Shown here: positions 1 to 8,848 of the stretch, in pieces
Layout: each line of letters starts with the position of its first letter
Position numbering within the stretch: the first letter of the stretch is position 1
Origin: an uncultured Bacteroidia bacterium
GTDB lineage: Bacteria > Bacteroidota > Bacteroidia > Bacteroidales > F082
Length of the DNA: 48,962 nucleotides
NCBI GenBank assembly: GCA_902770835.1
Contig: CACXUM010000033.1
Span: 1 to 48,962 of the forward strand
Reading direction: 5' to 3'
The notes under the pieces: model-generated
What the model saw: the letters and a program-made list of their open reading frames with translations, nothing else
What the model was told of the DNA's origin: nothing
Database searches by the model: none
Made by a program: the position numbers and the translations under genes

Positions 1-94
<94 letters not shown>

Positions 95-100
95 CCACAC

Positions 101-141
101 GGAAACCCTCCCAGAGAGAACTGGGAGGGTTTCCCGTTTTT
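101..141 (+). terminator. rRNA operon terminator
   Basis: A perfect 14-bp inverted repeat (101-114 with 121-134, loop AGAGAA) is followed by GTTTTT. It sits just after the 5S rRNA, as expected for the intrinsic terminator of the rRNA operon. Confidence 0.92.
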
Positions 142-441
142 ATGGACGCGCAGCGAAAAGTGTCCTCCGAGTACGCGATTCGTGGACTCCCTTTCCAATC
201 CCAAAAGATTTTTTTTGCAAAAAGCACCAGAGTTCTGGTTTTTTCCGTATTTTTGTAACTTCAAAAAGGCGCGAAACCTATGCCAAACAACTATAAATCA
301 TTGATATTCAATAAGATACAACGGGGGGGGGGGTAAGAATCTTCCCATGGTTTTCGTGCATACGCCATCCAAGGCAGTGCCGAAGGGCTTTGTCTTGGAT
401 TTTTTTGTGCCAGAATCTTAATTCTTAAACTCAAATAACAA
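142..441. other. Intergenic region with G11 tract
   Basis: About 300 bases between the rRNA terminator and the first protein gene. It has a TAttTTTGT match to the Bacteroidota -7 motif at 248-256 without a clear -33 partner, and an uninterrupted run of 11 G at 323-333. I see no gene: the short reading frames here lack signal peptides or family features. Confidence 0.5.
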
Positions 442-738
442 ATGAAAAAAGCTGATTCACTGAAAGCCCTCGCGCTTTCGCTCGGGCTGGCGGCCCTGAT
501 GGCACCGGCCACAATGAACGCCCAAATCAACCGTGGGCTTTTGCAGAACCCCTACAAGGACCACGACAACAGCCGCCGCAACGAATCGATGATGCGGGCT
601 GGAAATCCTAATTCTATTGAAGGCGACATCACCAATGACGGCTTCGGTAGCAATGCCCCCCTCGGCAGCGGCATCGCCATCCTGATTGGCGCTGGCCTCG
701 GCTATGTTGCACTCAAAAAGAAGGAGGACGAGCAATGA
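442..738 (+). CDS. Small exported protein with C-terminal membrane anchor
   Basis: 98 aa. An N-terminal signal peptide (basic MKK, then a hydrophobic stretch to about residue 27, ending MNAQ) is followed by a short polar region rich in Asn, Asp and Arg. It ends with a hydrophobic segment beginning APLGSG at about 73-77 and a charged KKKEDEQ tail. This signal peptide, short linker and PLGSG-type C-terminal helix is a pattern I associate with small Bacteroidales proteins encoded before exported lipoproteins; that is recall, not a family assignment. Its stop overlaps the next start (ATGA at 735-738), so the two are probably translationally coupled. Function is unknown; a partner or anchor for the next protein is a guess. 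Confidence 0.75.
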   Translation: MKKADSLKALALSLGLAALMAPATMNAQINRGLLQNPYKDHDNSRRNESMMRAGNPNSIEGDITNDGFGSNAPLGSGIAILIGAGLGYVALKKKEDEQ

Positions 739-3037
739 AAAGAATGACCTATTTCGTGATGGCCTTGGCCTTGGTCTTAGGCTTCACCCAATGCAAGAAA
801 GAACAAGTCCATACTCCTGAAAACGAGACCAAAACCGTGAATATTACCTTGAATGTGGGTGGCAACGGTGGTGGCTCAAGGCACGATATCAATACCACTA
901 CTGGAGCCGTTTATCAGGACAATCCTCGTTCACGGTCGACATCAGCGACCAAAGCACCGAAATGCCCGTGCTGTCGTGCAACCATGTGACTTATCATCCT
1001 GGCACTACAAGCTACTCATGCAAGCTGGAGAACCAGTGCGCTTTGGTGAAGTTCACCACTGTCAGCACTACTGACCATGTTCATGTGGGCGGTTTGTACA
1101 CTGAAGCTCAGATTGACTTTGCAGCTCCTAGCATCACCCATACGGCAACTACAGGTTTTGTGAAACTATACCCTGATGCAGATGATAATACGGCAAAATG
1201 GGCTGTCCTTCTTCCACAGGACGACTTTAGCAATATAGAAGGTGTTGTGGCCGATAAAGGTTATACGATTTCAATGCAACCCGAAACCACCATTTCTGCC
1301 GATGGTTTTATTACAGGAGAACAGGCTATTGGCATTACCTCTACGCCAAGCCATAACAGATACCTCCAGTGGGCCGTTCGCGATTTGACGTTGGAAGGCG
1401 GAGACCATGTCTATGGCACGCTCAGCGGCAACTACAAGATTTCCATTGCCGCCGATGCCACCGTCACATTGAATAATGCCACCATCACTGGTACAAACAG
1501 CAATAGTTACAAGTGGGCAGGCATTAACTGCGAAAACAACGCTACCATCATTTTGGAGGGCACTAATAACGTGACAAGTTTCCACGAGGACTATCCAGGC
1601 ATCCATATCGCCTCAGACAAGACCCTCACCATCCAAGGCAGCGGCACACTTAACGCCAGCAGCAACGGTTATGGTGCTGGTATTGGCAGCAGCTACAATG
1701 TTGACTGCGGCAATATCGTTATTAACAGCGGTACTATCAACGCCACAGGTGGCATTATGATGGCCGGCATCGGTGGTGGTTTTCGTAAGAACTGTGGTAG
1801 CATCACCATCAATGGCGGAAATGTTACAGCCACTGGCGGTCGTGGAGCAGCAGGTATTGGCACTGGAATGAGCCAAGTGATGAGCATCACCATCAATGGC
1901 GGAAATGTTAAAGCCACTGGCGGTAGTGGAGCAGCAGGTATTGGCACTGGAAGGAGCCAAGAGAGTATCACATGTGGTGACATCAGCATTACGGCAGGTA
2001 TTGTGAATGCCACTGGCGGTCGTGGAGCTGCCGGCATAGGAAGCGGTTTCGTAACATATAATGGTATACATAATACATGCGGCAATATCAGCATCACCGG
2101 CGGACAAGTTACAGCTACGGGTGGCGATGGCGGAGATCATGTCTATCCTGATATTATAGATAATACTAGTTGGGAAAATTTTACTTATTATGGAGGTGCG
2201 GGTATTGGAACTGGCTCTACTGTCAATAGTAGTGGCTCCAATGCAGGCTTCAGCAGCTGCGGCTATATTAGCATCACCGGCGGACAAGTAACCGCCACCA
2301 AGGGCGGCGGCACCCATCCTGCCACCAACAGCATTGGCAAAAACCACAGCGATTATAACCACGGCACCTGCGGCACCATCACCATTGGCGGCACGGAGTA
2401 TCCCAGCGGCGCAACGCCCAACCAGTCCGACGGATTGACGTTTGTTTATCCTGTTCCGGCCCCTCCCACCGCTCCCGCAGGTGCCATCAACGGCCTCTTC
2501 TCGGTGAGCGCCACCCAGCAGGTCTGGTTCTCGCAGGGCAACCTGTTGAACACCGGCTATTTCGCAGACAATCAGTATAACTATGGTGGTTTGCTTCAGT
2601 GGGCTGCGTCTTTTACCTCAAACTATTCCGGTGACTGGCGTGCGTTAACTAGTGAAGAATGGAATTATCTCCTCACAGATAGAGCCAATGCGTCAAATTT
2701 GTGGGGATTTGCTAATGTCGAATCTTTTAATGGTATTATCCTCCTCCCCGACGGCTCTTCATTAAGTATCAATACAAATCATTCTGCTTGGGACAACAAT
2801 AGTATTGATAATACCACATGGTCGGAAATGGAGGCCAACGGCGCGGTGTTCCTGCCTGCTGCTGGCTACTTAGACGGCAGCTCGCCAGAGGACAATGGAA
2901 AGAAAGGCTACTACTGGTGTTCTACGAGTGGCGAATACGTGAGATTCGGCGGCTCCGGCAGCTCTTTCGAAGCCCCGACCTACTATGTCGGCGGCGGCGG
3001 TCGCCGCTCTGTGCGCCTCGTCATCAACGTGCAATAA
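735..3037 (+). pseudogene. Repeat-rich surface lipoprotein, frameshifted near N-terminus
   Basis: The first part (735-about 930) encodes a lipoprotein signal peptide with lipobox GFTQC and a start like related exported proteins (NITLNVGGNGGGSRHDI). Translation then runs off frame to a stop at 987-989. The rest continues in another frame from about 905 (FTVDISDQSTEMPVLSC, then KCALVKF-like text) to 3037. In relatives I remember, a segment of roughly 60-80 residues separates these two blocks, so this looks like an internal deletion that broke the frame. The downstream part has Gly-rich 28-residue repeats (SITINGGNVTATGG type, about 1500-2330) resembling carbohydrate-binding-domain lipoproteins, and a C-terminal domain (about 2490-3037) ending RRSVRLVINVQ, like the FISUMP/DUF1566-type modules of Bacteroidota and Fibrobacter. 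The 691-aa frame could still be made from an internal start, but without a signal peptide. It may also be a sequence error. Confidence 0.72.
1799..1968 (+). repeat. Tandem 84-bp repeat inside lipoprotein gene
   Basis: Two near-identical 84-bp units start at 1799 and 1883 and encode 28-residue blocks (SITINGGNVTATGG..GAAGIGTG). More diverged copies extend on both sides, from about 1700 to 2300. The period is a multiple of three, so copy-number change would keep the frame. Confidence 0.85.
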
Positions 3038-3436
3038 TCTGATAGACATCAAATAAAAACCAACGCAACAGGAGGCCTTCGGGTCGCCTGTTGTTTTTTA
3101 TTGGATAGATGTCGATTATTTCATCATCAGTTTGACCCGTTCTTCCGAATTTGCAATTCGGAAGCTGTGAATATGAGCATTTGCAATGCGGGAATGATAC
3201 CAACCTAATCAAATCCAGAAAAGGCGGCCTTCATTTTTGAGGGTCGCCTTGTTTTATCGTTTTCGTCAGGGAAGCATGTTTTCATTCCGTTGCAAGCAGG
3301 GACTGCCGTCGCCTGCTTGTGTTCGGGTCGTCCTTTCAGGACTTTGGCGGCATCATGGACCCCAACCAAAAAACCATAAAAAGCATTGCACCGAATCTGC
3401 AACATTTTTACTAATTTTACGGCCAAATTCAAAGGT
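3038..3436. other. Intergenic region with four hairpins
   Basis: About 400 bases without a supported gene. A terminator-like hairpin CAACAGG/CCTGTTG with a T-run lies at 3066-3100. A perfect 10-bp palindrome with a 3-base loop is at 3142-3164. A second terminator-like stem with the same GGCCTTC...GGGTCGCCT wording is at 3219-3256, and another stem CAAGCAGG/CCTGCTTG is at 3291-3319. The first and third look like duplicated copies of one terminator arm. I see no strong promoter motif before the next gene. Confidence 0.6.
3066..3100 (+). terminator. Terminator of lipoprotein gene
   Basis: CAACAGG (3067 onward) pairs with CCTGTTG around a TTCG-containing loop and is followed by TTTTTTA. It lies about 30 bases after the stop of the 735-3037 gene. 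Confidence 0.75.
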
Positions 3437-5542
3437 ATGGCCAAAAAATTGGTGATTGTTTTCATTTTACTGATTTCCAGTTTATTAGGATTCCCACAAA
3501 GTCCCAATCAAGATAGTATTGCTCCAAAAAGGCCATCCCTCTCCCCTTCCCTGCCCATAGATTCCACCTTCGTCACTTACAACGCCTTCCAGTTCGACAG
3601 CATCTTCCTGAACAGTTCAAAAGTCATCGACACACTGACTTTCCACACTTCGGACTTTGAGGTTTTGGAACGCGAAAAGACCATCTACAGCACGCTCTCC
3701 AACACGGGACTTGCCCATAAGTCGATGAGATTCAACCATCTGCATCAAGCGGGATTCGACATGAGCCTTCCCTCATTCATCGTTTACATGCAAAACGAAA
3801 GCAAGATGGTTTCGTACCAGTCGGTCCTACCCTACTCCGAAATCCGCTATGTGATGACCACCGCCGACAAGGAGCAGCACCTCAACGTCAAGTTTGGGAG
3901 GCAGTTCTCCACTCGCCTATTCGTTTCCTTCGCCTTCAACACCGACTTTTCGCCCGGGACATTCAAGAACAGCAAAAGCCTCAACAACTATTTCTGGCTC
4001 AACGCGCATTATTTCACGAAAGACAACCGCTATGGCGTGATGACCTACTATTACCGCAACAAACTCGAAATGGGAGAAAACGGCGGCATCGTCAATGATG
4101 AAAGTTACATATCTCACACAGAATCAGACAATTCCGTCATCAATATCAACCTTTCTTCCGCGACCAATTTCGTTGTTTCGAGCGGTATCGGTTTCGAGCA
4201 TTACTTCAACCTCTTGCCACAAAAAACAGTGGTCAAGAAGCAAGAAAACACCACCATCGAAAACGATTCCATCACCACGATTCCCCTTTCCAACGACAGT
4301 CTTTTGATGGACACATTGTCGATGGACACTTTGAGGATAGACACTTTATTGATAGACAGCATAAAAACCATTGAAAATCAAGATATTGCAGTTCAAGAAA
4401 CCAAGGTCAGGAAATTCACTTTGGGAAGGATTTGCCACAGTTTCAGTTACCTGAACAACAAACTCTTCTACAACGAGTCCTCCCCCACAGCAGCCTTCTA
4501 CCAACCTTACGACACCTTGCTCAACACAACGAAATCGACGGACACAACCTTGGTGAGGGCTATAAGGAACTCGCTGAAATGGAGCAGTTTAGGCTACCAA
4601 AAATACAATGACGACATTCCATTTTACCTTTATGCGGGCCTCTCGCACGGTTTCTATAAGGTGAAACTATTCGACTACCTTGAAGGCGAAACCTTACTTT
4701 CGCGCAACTATCAGCAACTCAGCGTGAACGGCGGCATCATCGTCAATCTGTTCAAGTCGACGCGCATCACGGGGCAAGGCGAACTTGTCACCTTGGGCTA
4801 CCAAATCGGCGATTTCGACCTCAGAGGGCAATGGAAACAGTTCCTTGGAACGAGCAGCAAAAACTGGGGTTTCGCCACCTTCGACGCGGAAATCAAGCGG
4901 CAGTCGGCCAACTGGTTCGAGGAGAGTTATTCGTCAAACCATTTCCGCTGGAAGAACGATTTCAAGGCCGCTACCTACCTGACTTTCAACCTGAAATACA
5001 ACTACAAGACCTATTGCATCGGCGTGAGGCAGACCAGCATCGCCAACCTGATTTATTTCGGCACCGATGCGCGTCCCGCCCAAAACGAGGGCATGTTCAG
5101 CATCCGCGAGGCTTACCTCAGTTTCTACCAAAGCCTTTGGCGATTTGAGTTTGAGGGTTTTGCGAGTCTGCAAAAGTCGAGCAATGAAGAAGTTATGCAC
5201 CTGCCTCTGCTTCAGGGCCGACTGAAAATCGGGTATTCGCAGCCCATTTTCCGCAAGGCTGCCACACTGTATCCGAGCATTACGGTACGCTATTTCACCA
5301 AGTATTACGCCGATGCCTATATGCCCGCCACGCGGGTTTTCCACCTTCAGAACGAGGTCAAAATCGGGAATTTCCCTTTTATCGACATGTCGTTGGCCAT
5401 CAAAGTAAAAAAAGCGCATATCTATTTGGTTTACAGCAATATGTTCCTACTTACGGGCAACTACAATTCGTTCATCGCCCCCCACTACCCCATGCGCGAC
5501 AGCAGAATCTTTATCGGGGTCAATTGGAGATTGTTCAACTAA
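3437..5542 (+). CDS. Putative porin, Porin_10-like outer-membrane barrel
   Basis: 701 aa from the ATG at 3437; this start is preferred over 3386 because it begins a clear signal peptide (MAKKLVIVFILLISSLLGFPQ). The rest alternates polar and aromatic residues, as in outer-membrane beta strands. Phrases such as NRYGVMTYYYRNKLEMGENG, with a Gly at the strand turn, and the ending IFIGVNWRLFN fit the Bacteroidota putative porin family (Porin_10). The C-terminal aromatic residue region suits BAM-dependent insertion. An acidic, Asp/Thr/Ser-rich insert with short repeats (DTLSMDTLRIDTLLIDS) at about residues 290-315 is probably a surface loop or linker. Thirteen bases separate it from the antiporter gene, so the two may be co-transcribed. 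The substrate cannot be told. Confidence 0.82.
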   Translation: MAKKLVIVFILLISSLLGFPQSPNQDSIAPKRPSLSPSLPIDSTFVTYNAFQFDSIFLNSSKVIDTLTFHTSDFEVLEREKTIYSTLSNTGLAHKSMRFNHLHQAGFDMSLPSFIVYMQNESKMVSYQSVLPYSEIRYVMTTADKEQHLNVKFGRQFSTRLFVSFAFNTDFSPGTFKNSKSLNNYFWLNAHYFTKDNRYGVMTYYYRNKLEMGENGGIVNDESYISHTESDNSVININLSSATNFVVSSGIGFEHYFNLLPQKTVVKKQENTTIENDSITTIPLSNDSLLMDTLSMDTLRIDTLLIDSIKTIENQDIAVQETKVRKFTLGRICHSFSYLNNKLFYNESSPTAAFYQPYDTLLNTTKSTDTTLVRAIRNSLKWSSLGYQKYNDDIPFYLYAGLSHGFYKVKLFDYLEGETLLSRNYQQLSVNGGIIVNLFKSTRITGQGELVTLGYQIGDFDLRGQWKQFLGTSSKNWGFATFDAEIKRQSANWFEESYSSNHFRWKNDFKAATYLTFNLKYNYKTYCIGVRQTSIANLIYFGTDARPAQNEGMFSIREAYLSFYQSLWRFEFEGFASLQKSSNEEVMHLPLLQGRLKIGYSQPIFRKAATLYPSITVRYFTKYYADAYMPATRVFHLQNEVKIGNFPFIDMSLAIKVKKAHIYLVYSNMFLLTGNYNSFIAPHYPMRDSRIFIGVNWRLFN

Positions 5543-5554
5543 AACCACGCAGCA

Positions 5555-7123
5555 ATGATTCAACCCGACCTGATACCCACAACCAACACATTGTCAAGAC
5601 TTAACGATACCTTACCGCAACTCAGGGAGGCTTTTCCCCGACCTGACCTCATCAACACAGTGGCGGAGCAGGCGGCCAGCGGCAGTTCGTCAAAAGACAT
5701 CGGCCTGACCATTGCCATCATCGGTTTGCTCATTTTCACGGCTCACCTTTTCAGCGAAATCTTCAGCCGCAAGCGCATCCCCGATGTGCTGTTTCTCATC
5801 ATCATCGGCTTGCTCATCGGCCCCGTTTTCCATTGGGTTTCGCCCGAAAGTCTTGGAAACGCGGGCAGTCTATTTTCGGGCATCACGTTGGTCACCATTC
5901 TTTTTGAAAGCGGTACACAACTGAGATTCAGTGCCTTAAAAGGCTCGTTTAGAGGAGCATTAAAACTCACCGCCTTGAATTTCGTGTTCTCCGCCATCGC
6001 CGTTTGGCTGGTGGGATGGCTGCTTTTGGACATCGACCCCATCATTAGCATGATGCTTGGATGCGTGCTGGGCGGCACGGCCTCTGCCGTGGTGATCCCC
6101 ATTGTGAGGCAGATGCGCATGTCGGAGAAACCCGCCACCATGCTCATCCTTGAAGCCGCCATCGGCAATGTGTTCAGCATCGTCCTCGCCTTGGCCCTGA
6201 TGCAAGCCATCCAGTCGCGACACGTTGTGTTTGGGGCCATCCTCGGCGACATCTTCTCCTCGTTTATCCTCGCCACGGTGATGGGTCTGATTGGCGCCAT
6301 CTTTTGGGCTTTGATTCTCGACCAAGTTCGCAACATCAAATACTCCATCCTCACGACACCCGCCTTCGTCTTCATCATCTACGGACTCAACGAATGGATG
6401 GGCTTCAGCGGTGCCATCGCCGCCTTGGCTTTCGGCATCGGCATGGCCAACATCGACAGCATCTACAACACTTGGCTCAAGAAATTCATCAAGAAAGTGC
6501 CGGTCAACCTGAACGAAACCGAGCGTTCCTTGTTCTCGGAACTGGTGCTGCTGCTCAAGACCTTTTTCTTTATTTATGTGGGCATTTCCATCCAACTCAA
6601 CCAATGGCATCCATTCGTTATCGGACTGGGAATCAGTGTATTGCTTTTCATCATCCGCATTCCAGCCGTCCGTTTTGCCATCTCGAAGAAAGAAGGCATC
6701 CCCGAGAAGGAAATCGTTTTCATGTCGGCCCTCAACCCCAAGGGACTGACCGCCGCCGTACTTGCCACGCAAGCCCTCATTTACATTCCCGACGGAGAAA
6801 TCGCCCTGTTTGTAAGGAACATCGTCTTTTCCGTCATCCTCTCCACCATTGTCATCAATTCCATCCTTATTCCCTTGATTGACAAGGAGAAAGGACTATA
6901 TCGCCTTTATCTGAAAATGTTGAGTTTCAACCAAAAGATGAAAAACATGGTGAACAAGACCAAGCATGAAGGCGAAGAATGGCACCACAAACATTCGAAG
7001 GCACATAATCTTGTCGGAGAAATGTTTCATTCTGAGGTGATTACGGAAATCATCGAACATCAGGACAAACCCGGAGCCGTAATCAACAAAGCTGAATCGG
7101 GAAACATGGACGTAGCAGACTAA
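5555..7123 (+). CDS. CPA-type cation:proton antiporter family protein
   Basis: 522 aa, inner membrane. After a 45-residue N-terminal extension come about 12 hydrophobic segments (the first near 49-66, the last ending near 450), then a charged His/Lys/Glu-rich cytoplasmic tail of roughly 80 residues. Family features include the RIPDVLFLIIIGLLIGP start of the transport core, FESGTQL at 117-123, the GGTASAVVIPIV stretch near 173-184, and NPKGLTAAVLATQ late in the core. In CPA1 relatives the segment after the LILE motif carries an ion-binding Asp (TDVL or NDP). Here it reads LEAAIGNVFSIV (199-210), with Asn205 where Asp is usual, so exchange activity or ion coupling may differ. NhaP-like sodium or potassium exchange is the usual role, but the ion is not predictable. 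A porin lies upstream and a macro-domain-like gene 13 bases downstream. Confidence 0.85.
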   Translation: MIQPDLIPTTNTLSRLNDTLPQLREAFPRPDLINTVAEQAASGSSSKDIGLTIAIIGLLIFTAHLFSEIFSRKRIPDVLFLIIIGLLIGPVFHWVSPESLGNAGSLFSGITLVTILFESGTQLRFSALKGSFRGALKLTALNFVFSAIAVWLVGWLLLDIDPIISMMLGCVLGGTASAVVIPIVRQMRMSEKPATMLILEAAIGNVFSIVLALALMQAIQSRHVVFGAILGDIFSSFILATVMGLIGAIFWALILDQVRNIKYSILTTPAFVFIIYGLNEWMGFSGAIAALAFGIGMANIDSIYNTWLKKFIKKVPVNLNETERSLFSELVLLLKTFFFIYVGISIQLNQWHPFVIGLGISVLLFIIRIPAVRFAISKKEGIPEKEIVFMSALNPKGLTAAVLATQALIYIPDGEIALFVRNIVFSVILSTIVINSILIPLIDKEKGLYRLYLKMLSFNQKMKNMVNKTKHEGEEWHHKHSKAHNLVGEMFHSEVITEIIEHQDKPGAVINKAESGNMDVAD

Positions 7124-7136
7124 AAAACTATAAACT

Positions 7137-7583
7137 ATGGAAAATCAAGCAGAAAAGAACGAGCAGAACCAAGTTGACGCATCGGTCAACGCGAATCAGG
7201 AGCGAATCACTCCCGAAAAAGTCAACAAACTACACAACAACGAAATCTTTGTATTCGGCAGCAACCTGCAAGGGATGCACGGCGGAGGCGCGGCGCGAAT
7301 CGCTTTCCAACGCTATGGAGCCATCATGGGCCAAGGTGTTGGTTTACAAGGGAAAAGTTATGCCATTCCCACCATGCAGGGCGACGCAAGCACCATCAAG
7401 CCCTACGTTGAAGAGTTCATCGATTTCGCCAAGCAACACCCTGAAATGACTTTCCTCGTCACAAAAATCGGTTGTGGCATCGCAGGTTTCACACCCAAAG
7501 AAATCGCGCCGCTATTCAAGAAAGCCGTCAAGGTACAAAACATTTACCTGCCGATAGAATTTTGGGAGGAGTTGAAGCAGTAA
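7137..7583 (+). CDS. Macro-domain-like protein (A1S_2505-like family)
   Basis: 148 aa, no signal peptide, so cytoplasmic. The first 30 residues are polar and probably disordered. Then comes NNEIFVFGSNLQGMHGGGAARIA (about 35-57), which matches the start of the A1S_2505 or phage non-structural-like family. Its Gly-rich loop resembles the ligand loop of macro domains, which bind ADP-ribose. The later TFLVTKIGCGIAGFTPKEIAPLF (about 103-125) is the second conserved block. A role in ADP-ribose or NAD metabolism is inferred from fold similarity only; no activity is established. It follows the antiporter by 13 bases in the same direction and converges with the DUF4421 gene, leaving only a 12-base gap between the two stops. 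Confidence 0.72.
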   Translation: MENQAEKNEQNQVDASVNANQERITPEKVNKLHNNEIFVFGSNLQGMHGGGAARIAFQRYGAIMGQGVGLQGKSYAIPTMQGDASTIKPYVEEFIDFAKQHPEMTFLVTKIGCGIAGFTPKEIAPLFKKAVKVQNIYLPIEFWEELKQ

Positions 7584-7595
7584 CGGCCAATTGCA

Positions 7596-8726
7596 TCAAA
7601 ACCGATAGACGAGCAATCCTTTCACCGTCCAATCGTGGAAGGCACCGCGAAAAGCGATGTCGTCTGCCTTATATTGGGTGTATTGTTGGTCATTGAAGGC
7701 ATCGCGGCTGCGGAAATAGAACCAGTTGTAGGTGAATTGCGTCGAGAAATAAAAACGGTTCAAAGTTAGGCTAATGGCCGCGCTGCCGATGTAATTGGGC
7801 ATGGGATAACACAAAATCTTGGTGACTTTTTCGCCGGTTTTTTGCCCGTCGTTATTCATTTCGTAGGCAGTGGTTTTCAGGTAGTTGAATACCGTCAGCA
7901 CGGGCATGGCGGTCAAATTGATGGTAAGGTTGCGAAGCCCTTTGTCGCGAGCATCGACGGGGTCTTTATGCCAAGGCACAAAGTTGACCGAATAGCCGCC
8001 ACCCATCGAGGCTTGCATCGTGGCGAAACAGTCCAAGAGGTTGTAAGTGTTCCATGAGGCTTCGGGCGAGTTGTAGAGATTGCCTTGCATGAAACGTGCC
8101 GTCAGCATCCACGAACCGGCCGTGCGGCGTTGCACCAAGCTCTTCTTGTAGGCAGCCGGATAGGCAAAACGCTTGTTATTGAAGACGTAATAGCCATCGA
8201 TGGAAAGGCTTCGCAGTGATGCTTTTTCTTCTGTGATGAACTCGTTTTCAGAGGAAACCTTACCATCTTCGTCAAAAAAAACAATTCCCGAAACGAATGG
8301 GTTGCTGATTTTGAAGTAATTCAGACGCAAGCCCCACGATTTTCCAAGGATATTGAAAGCGAAGGCACTCTTTTTCTCTGCACTTCGAGGCCTCACTTCG
8401 AGGCCATAGCCTAAAACGACATTGCCGTAGCCGACTTCAAGGCCAATTTTCTTGCAAAGGCTTTCCCTAAGTCCGTAAGTAGAAATGCCTTTGAGCAAGT
8501 GTGTTTCGTCTAATTTGAGGTCGAAGTCCACACCCACATCGAAGCCCGCTTTTTGTCCAGTGGTGAACAAGCCCAAAGAAAAACCGGGGGTCGGTTGGTA
8601 AATGCGCGACGAGTCAACCACAGCGGGCTTGGTCAAAAAACGGTTGACCTTTCCCCAAAAGGTTTCTTGGGCATGAAGGGAAGCGAAGCAAAAAAACAGG
8701 GCTGTGATGACTATGAGTCTTTTCAT
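7596..8726 (-). CDS. DUF4421 outer-membrane protein
   Basis: 376 aa from the ATG at 8726. This start is chosen because it opens a signal peptide (MKRLIVITALFFCFASLHAQ) and lies just downstream of a -7 promoter motif at 8743-8751; longer starts would lie upstream of that promoter. The body is rich in amphipathic beta strands. It contains the DUF4421 hallmark block YYVFNNKRFAYPAAYKK followed by QRRTAGSW, and ends in KGLLVYRF, suggesting a barrel closed by a C-terminal Phe. DUF4421 is a Bacteroidota family of unknown function, probably in the outer membrane. It appears to be transcribed alone. Confidence 0.8.
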   Translation of the reverse strand: MKRLIVITALFFCFASLHAQETFWGKVNRFLTKPAVVDSSRIYQPTPGFSLGLFTTGQKAGFDVGVDFDLKLDETHLLKGISTYGLRESLCKKIGLEVGYGNVVLGYGLEVRPRSAEKKSAFAFNILGKSWGLRLNYFKISNPFVSGIVFFDEDGKVSSENEFITEEKASLRSLSIDGYYVFNNKRFAYPAAYKKSLVQRRTAGSWMLTARFMQGNLYNSPEASWNTYNLLDCFATMQASMGGGYSVNFVPWHKDPVDARDKGLRNLTINLTAMPVLTVFNYLKTTAYEMNNDGQKTGEKVTKILCYPMPNYIGSAAISLTLNRFYFSTQFTYNWFYFRSRDAFNDQQYTQYKADDIAFRGAFHDWTVKGLLVYRF

Positions 8727-8742
8727 TAGTGAGGAATTTGGC

Positions 8743-8751
8743 GCAAAGGTA
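8743..8751 (-). promoter_or_regulatory. -7 promoter motif for DUF4421 gene
   Basis: Reads TAccTTTGC on the minus strand, an exact match to the Bacteroidota -7 consensus TAnnTTTGC, 16 bases before the ATG at 8726. No clear -33 TTTG at the ideal distance. Confidence 0.7.
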
Positions 8752-8791
8752 AGTATTTTTTGCAATATGAGATGTGTCGACAATTGAACGG

Positions 8792-8830
8792 AAAAATCGC
8801 CCGCTGGAAAACTTTCCAACGGGCGATTTT
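8792..8830 (-). terminator. Terminator of prolyl oligopeptidase gene
   Basis: Two 18-base arms (8793-8810 and 8813-8830) with one G-U type pair and a two-base loop. Read on the minus strand the hairpin ends in a T-run, and it lies 19 bases after the stop at 8849. It separates this gene from the DUF4421 promoter. Confidence 0.85.
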
Positions 8831-8848
8831 GTACCTGAAAGTCGGCAA

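Noticed and set aside
1613-2362. 249-residue minus-strand frame inside the lipoprotein gene
   Set aside because: It is the antisense shadow of the Gly/Thr/Ala repeats, with low-complexity Ala/Thr/Ser composition and no start context.
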